A stretch of 64,000 nt of DNA, taken from Saccharothrix sp. HUAS TT1. Lineage in GTDB: Bacteria; Actinomycetota; Actinomycetes; Mycobacteriales; Pseudonocardiaceae. The stretch is taken from positions 7,130,001-7,194,000 of the forward strand of contig NZ_CP160453.1 of assembly GCF_040744945.1 (NCBI RefSeq), read 5' to 3'. The position numbers and the translations under genes are program-made. Below the pieces are notes generated by a model. It made no database searches and was not told the origin of the DNA. It was given only the letters and a program-made list of their open reading frames with translations. Position 1 is the first letter of the stretch; each line of letters opens with the position of its first letter. Positions 63,483 through 64,000 of the stretch are shown in pieces.

Positions 63483-63501
63483 TTTCGGCAGGCACAGGGT
63501 C
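63483..63501 (+). repeat. 19-base repeat at the right end of the IS relic
   Basis: An exact second copy of TTTCGGCAGGCACAGGGTC (first at 23150-23168), 16 bases after the transposase stop. It is probably the terminal part of this element. From here to 63656 nothing else is recognisable. Confidence 0.65.
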
Positions 63502-63656
63502 AGCGCACCTCCACCGACCGCCGCTCGCCGGGCACCACACCCGGCGAGCACCGACGTCGACATAGCCGCCCGGACCGACGCGGCCTCGGCACCGCACCGC
63601 GCGAGCACTGGTCGCCACCAGGTCGTCCTCAACGGGCGACACGCCGCCCGACCTGC

Positions 63657-64000
63657 TCATCCAGTGCTTCCCCGGCGGACCGGCAGCTCCCGCTCGCCCG
63701 CCGGCGGGCCGATCAAGTCGAGGAGCTCCCGGTAGGTGCGCCGGAATACGATGCTGAACTTGTCAGCCGGCGTGTGGACCTGGCCGTGCAGGTCGAGCGG
63801 CGCCTCGCGCAGGTGCTGGTTCTCCACGACCGGGTGGTCCTCGACGAAGATCTGCCGTTCGTAGTCGAGCGCGTCCTCGATGTCGGCGCCCTGCGCGAGC
63901 GACACCGGGTCGAGCCCCGCCAGCCAGAACTGCGCGACTTCACCGCCGTCCGCCGTGACGGGGGTCGCCAACTGGGCCACGAACCTCCTGCCGCCGCTGG
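63657..64000 (-). CDS. Rieske-type aromatic-ring oxygenase alpha subunit, C-terminal part (partial)
   Basis: The frame is open to the window edge and encodes the last 113 or so residues. DYERQIFVEDHPVVENQHLREAPLDL, then VHTPADKFSIVFRRTYRELLDLIG, is the characteristic end of Rieske oxygenases of the VanA/KshA-like branch (catalytic domain, after the iron-binding region). The Rieske [2Fe-2S] domain lies outside the window, so the substrate class is open. Confidence 0.75.
   Translation of the reverse strand, partial: SGGRRFVAQLATPVTADGGEVAQFWLAGLDPVSLAQGADIEDALDYERQIFVEDHPVVENQHLREAPLDLHGQVHTPADKFSIVFRRTYRELLDLIGPPAGERELPVRRGSTG

Overview
The window is high-GC DNA with strong third-position GC bias, frequent GTG starts and many ATGA/GTGA gene overlaps. 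The gene content (SARP regulator, SapA-like secreted protein, Spo0M, several membrane-anchored Ser/Thr kinases, aromatic-carotenoid genes) points to a filamentous actinomycete, most likely Pseudonocardiaceae (Saccharothrix/Actinosynnema/Lentzea type). The genus is an inference.

Layout. 1-4.9 kb: tail of a histidine kinase with its NarL-type response regulator, a small exported protein, and a PucR-type regulator divergent from a ferredoxin reductase/acyl desaturase pair of the Rv3230c/DesA3 kind. 4.9-8.8 kb: decayed DNA with an IS5-type relic, copies of one mobile-element end, one intact exported serine hydrolase, a DHFR-like stub, a frameshifted dienelactone hydrolase and an IS630-like scrap. 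8.8-18.3 kb: a giant RHS/YD polymorphic toxin with a HINT domain and a C-terminal GIY-YIG-like nuclease, followed by its candidate immunity gene. 18.6-23.4 kb: SapA-like protein, Ser/Thr kinase, TetR remnant, and a DUF234-type ATPase whose start abuts a nested palindrome. 23.5-30.6 kb: Spo0M, two CNNM/HlyC membrane proteins, MerR regulator, MpaB-like oxygenase with EF-hands, BrkB-like protein, CDP-alcohol phosphotransferase. 30.6-35.7 kb: carotenoid cluster (CrtI-like, glycosyltransferase, CruF, divergent CrtU). 35.9-42.7 kb: exported subtilisin, a secreted protein of unknown function, a SARP-NB-ARC-TPR regulator and a Calx-beta protein. 42.9-47.9 kb: complete peptide/nickel-type ABC importer with genes coupled by overlaps. 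48.2-52.1 kb: orphan glutamate-type binding lipoprotein, lipid kinase, second Ser/Thr kinase.

52.1-63.5 kb is an accessory region. Relics of at least five mobile elements (IS481/IS3-like twice, IS5-like, IS3 orfB, group II intron maturase) surround a sialidase-like exported protein, a third Ser/Thr kinase with a response-regulator stub, and an intact 1286-residue TIR-STAND-transmembrane-WD40 protein. The window ends inside a Rieske-type oxygenase gene. The two most interesting systems are the TIR-STAND-WD40 protein (an NLR-like architecture, possible anti-phage or signalling role) and the RHS-HINT-nuclease/immunity pair. No tRNA, rRNA or CRISPR array was seen. All calls come from reading the sequence and remembered family features; no database search was run.
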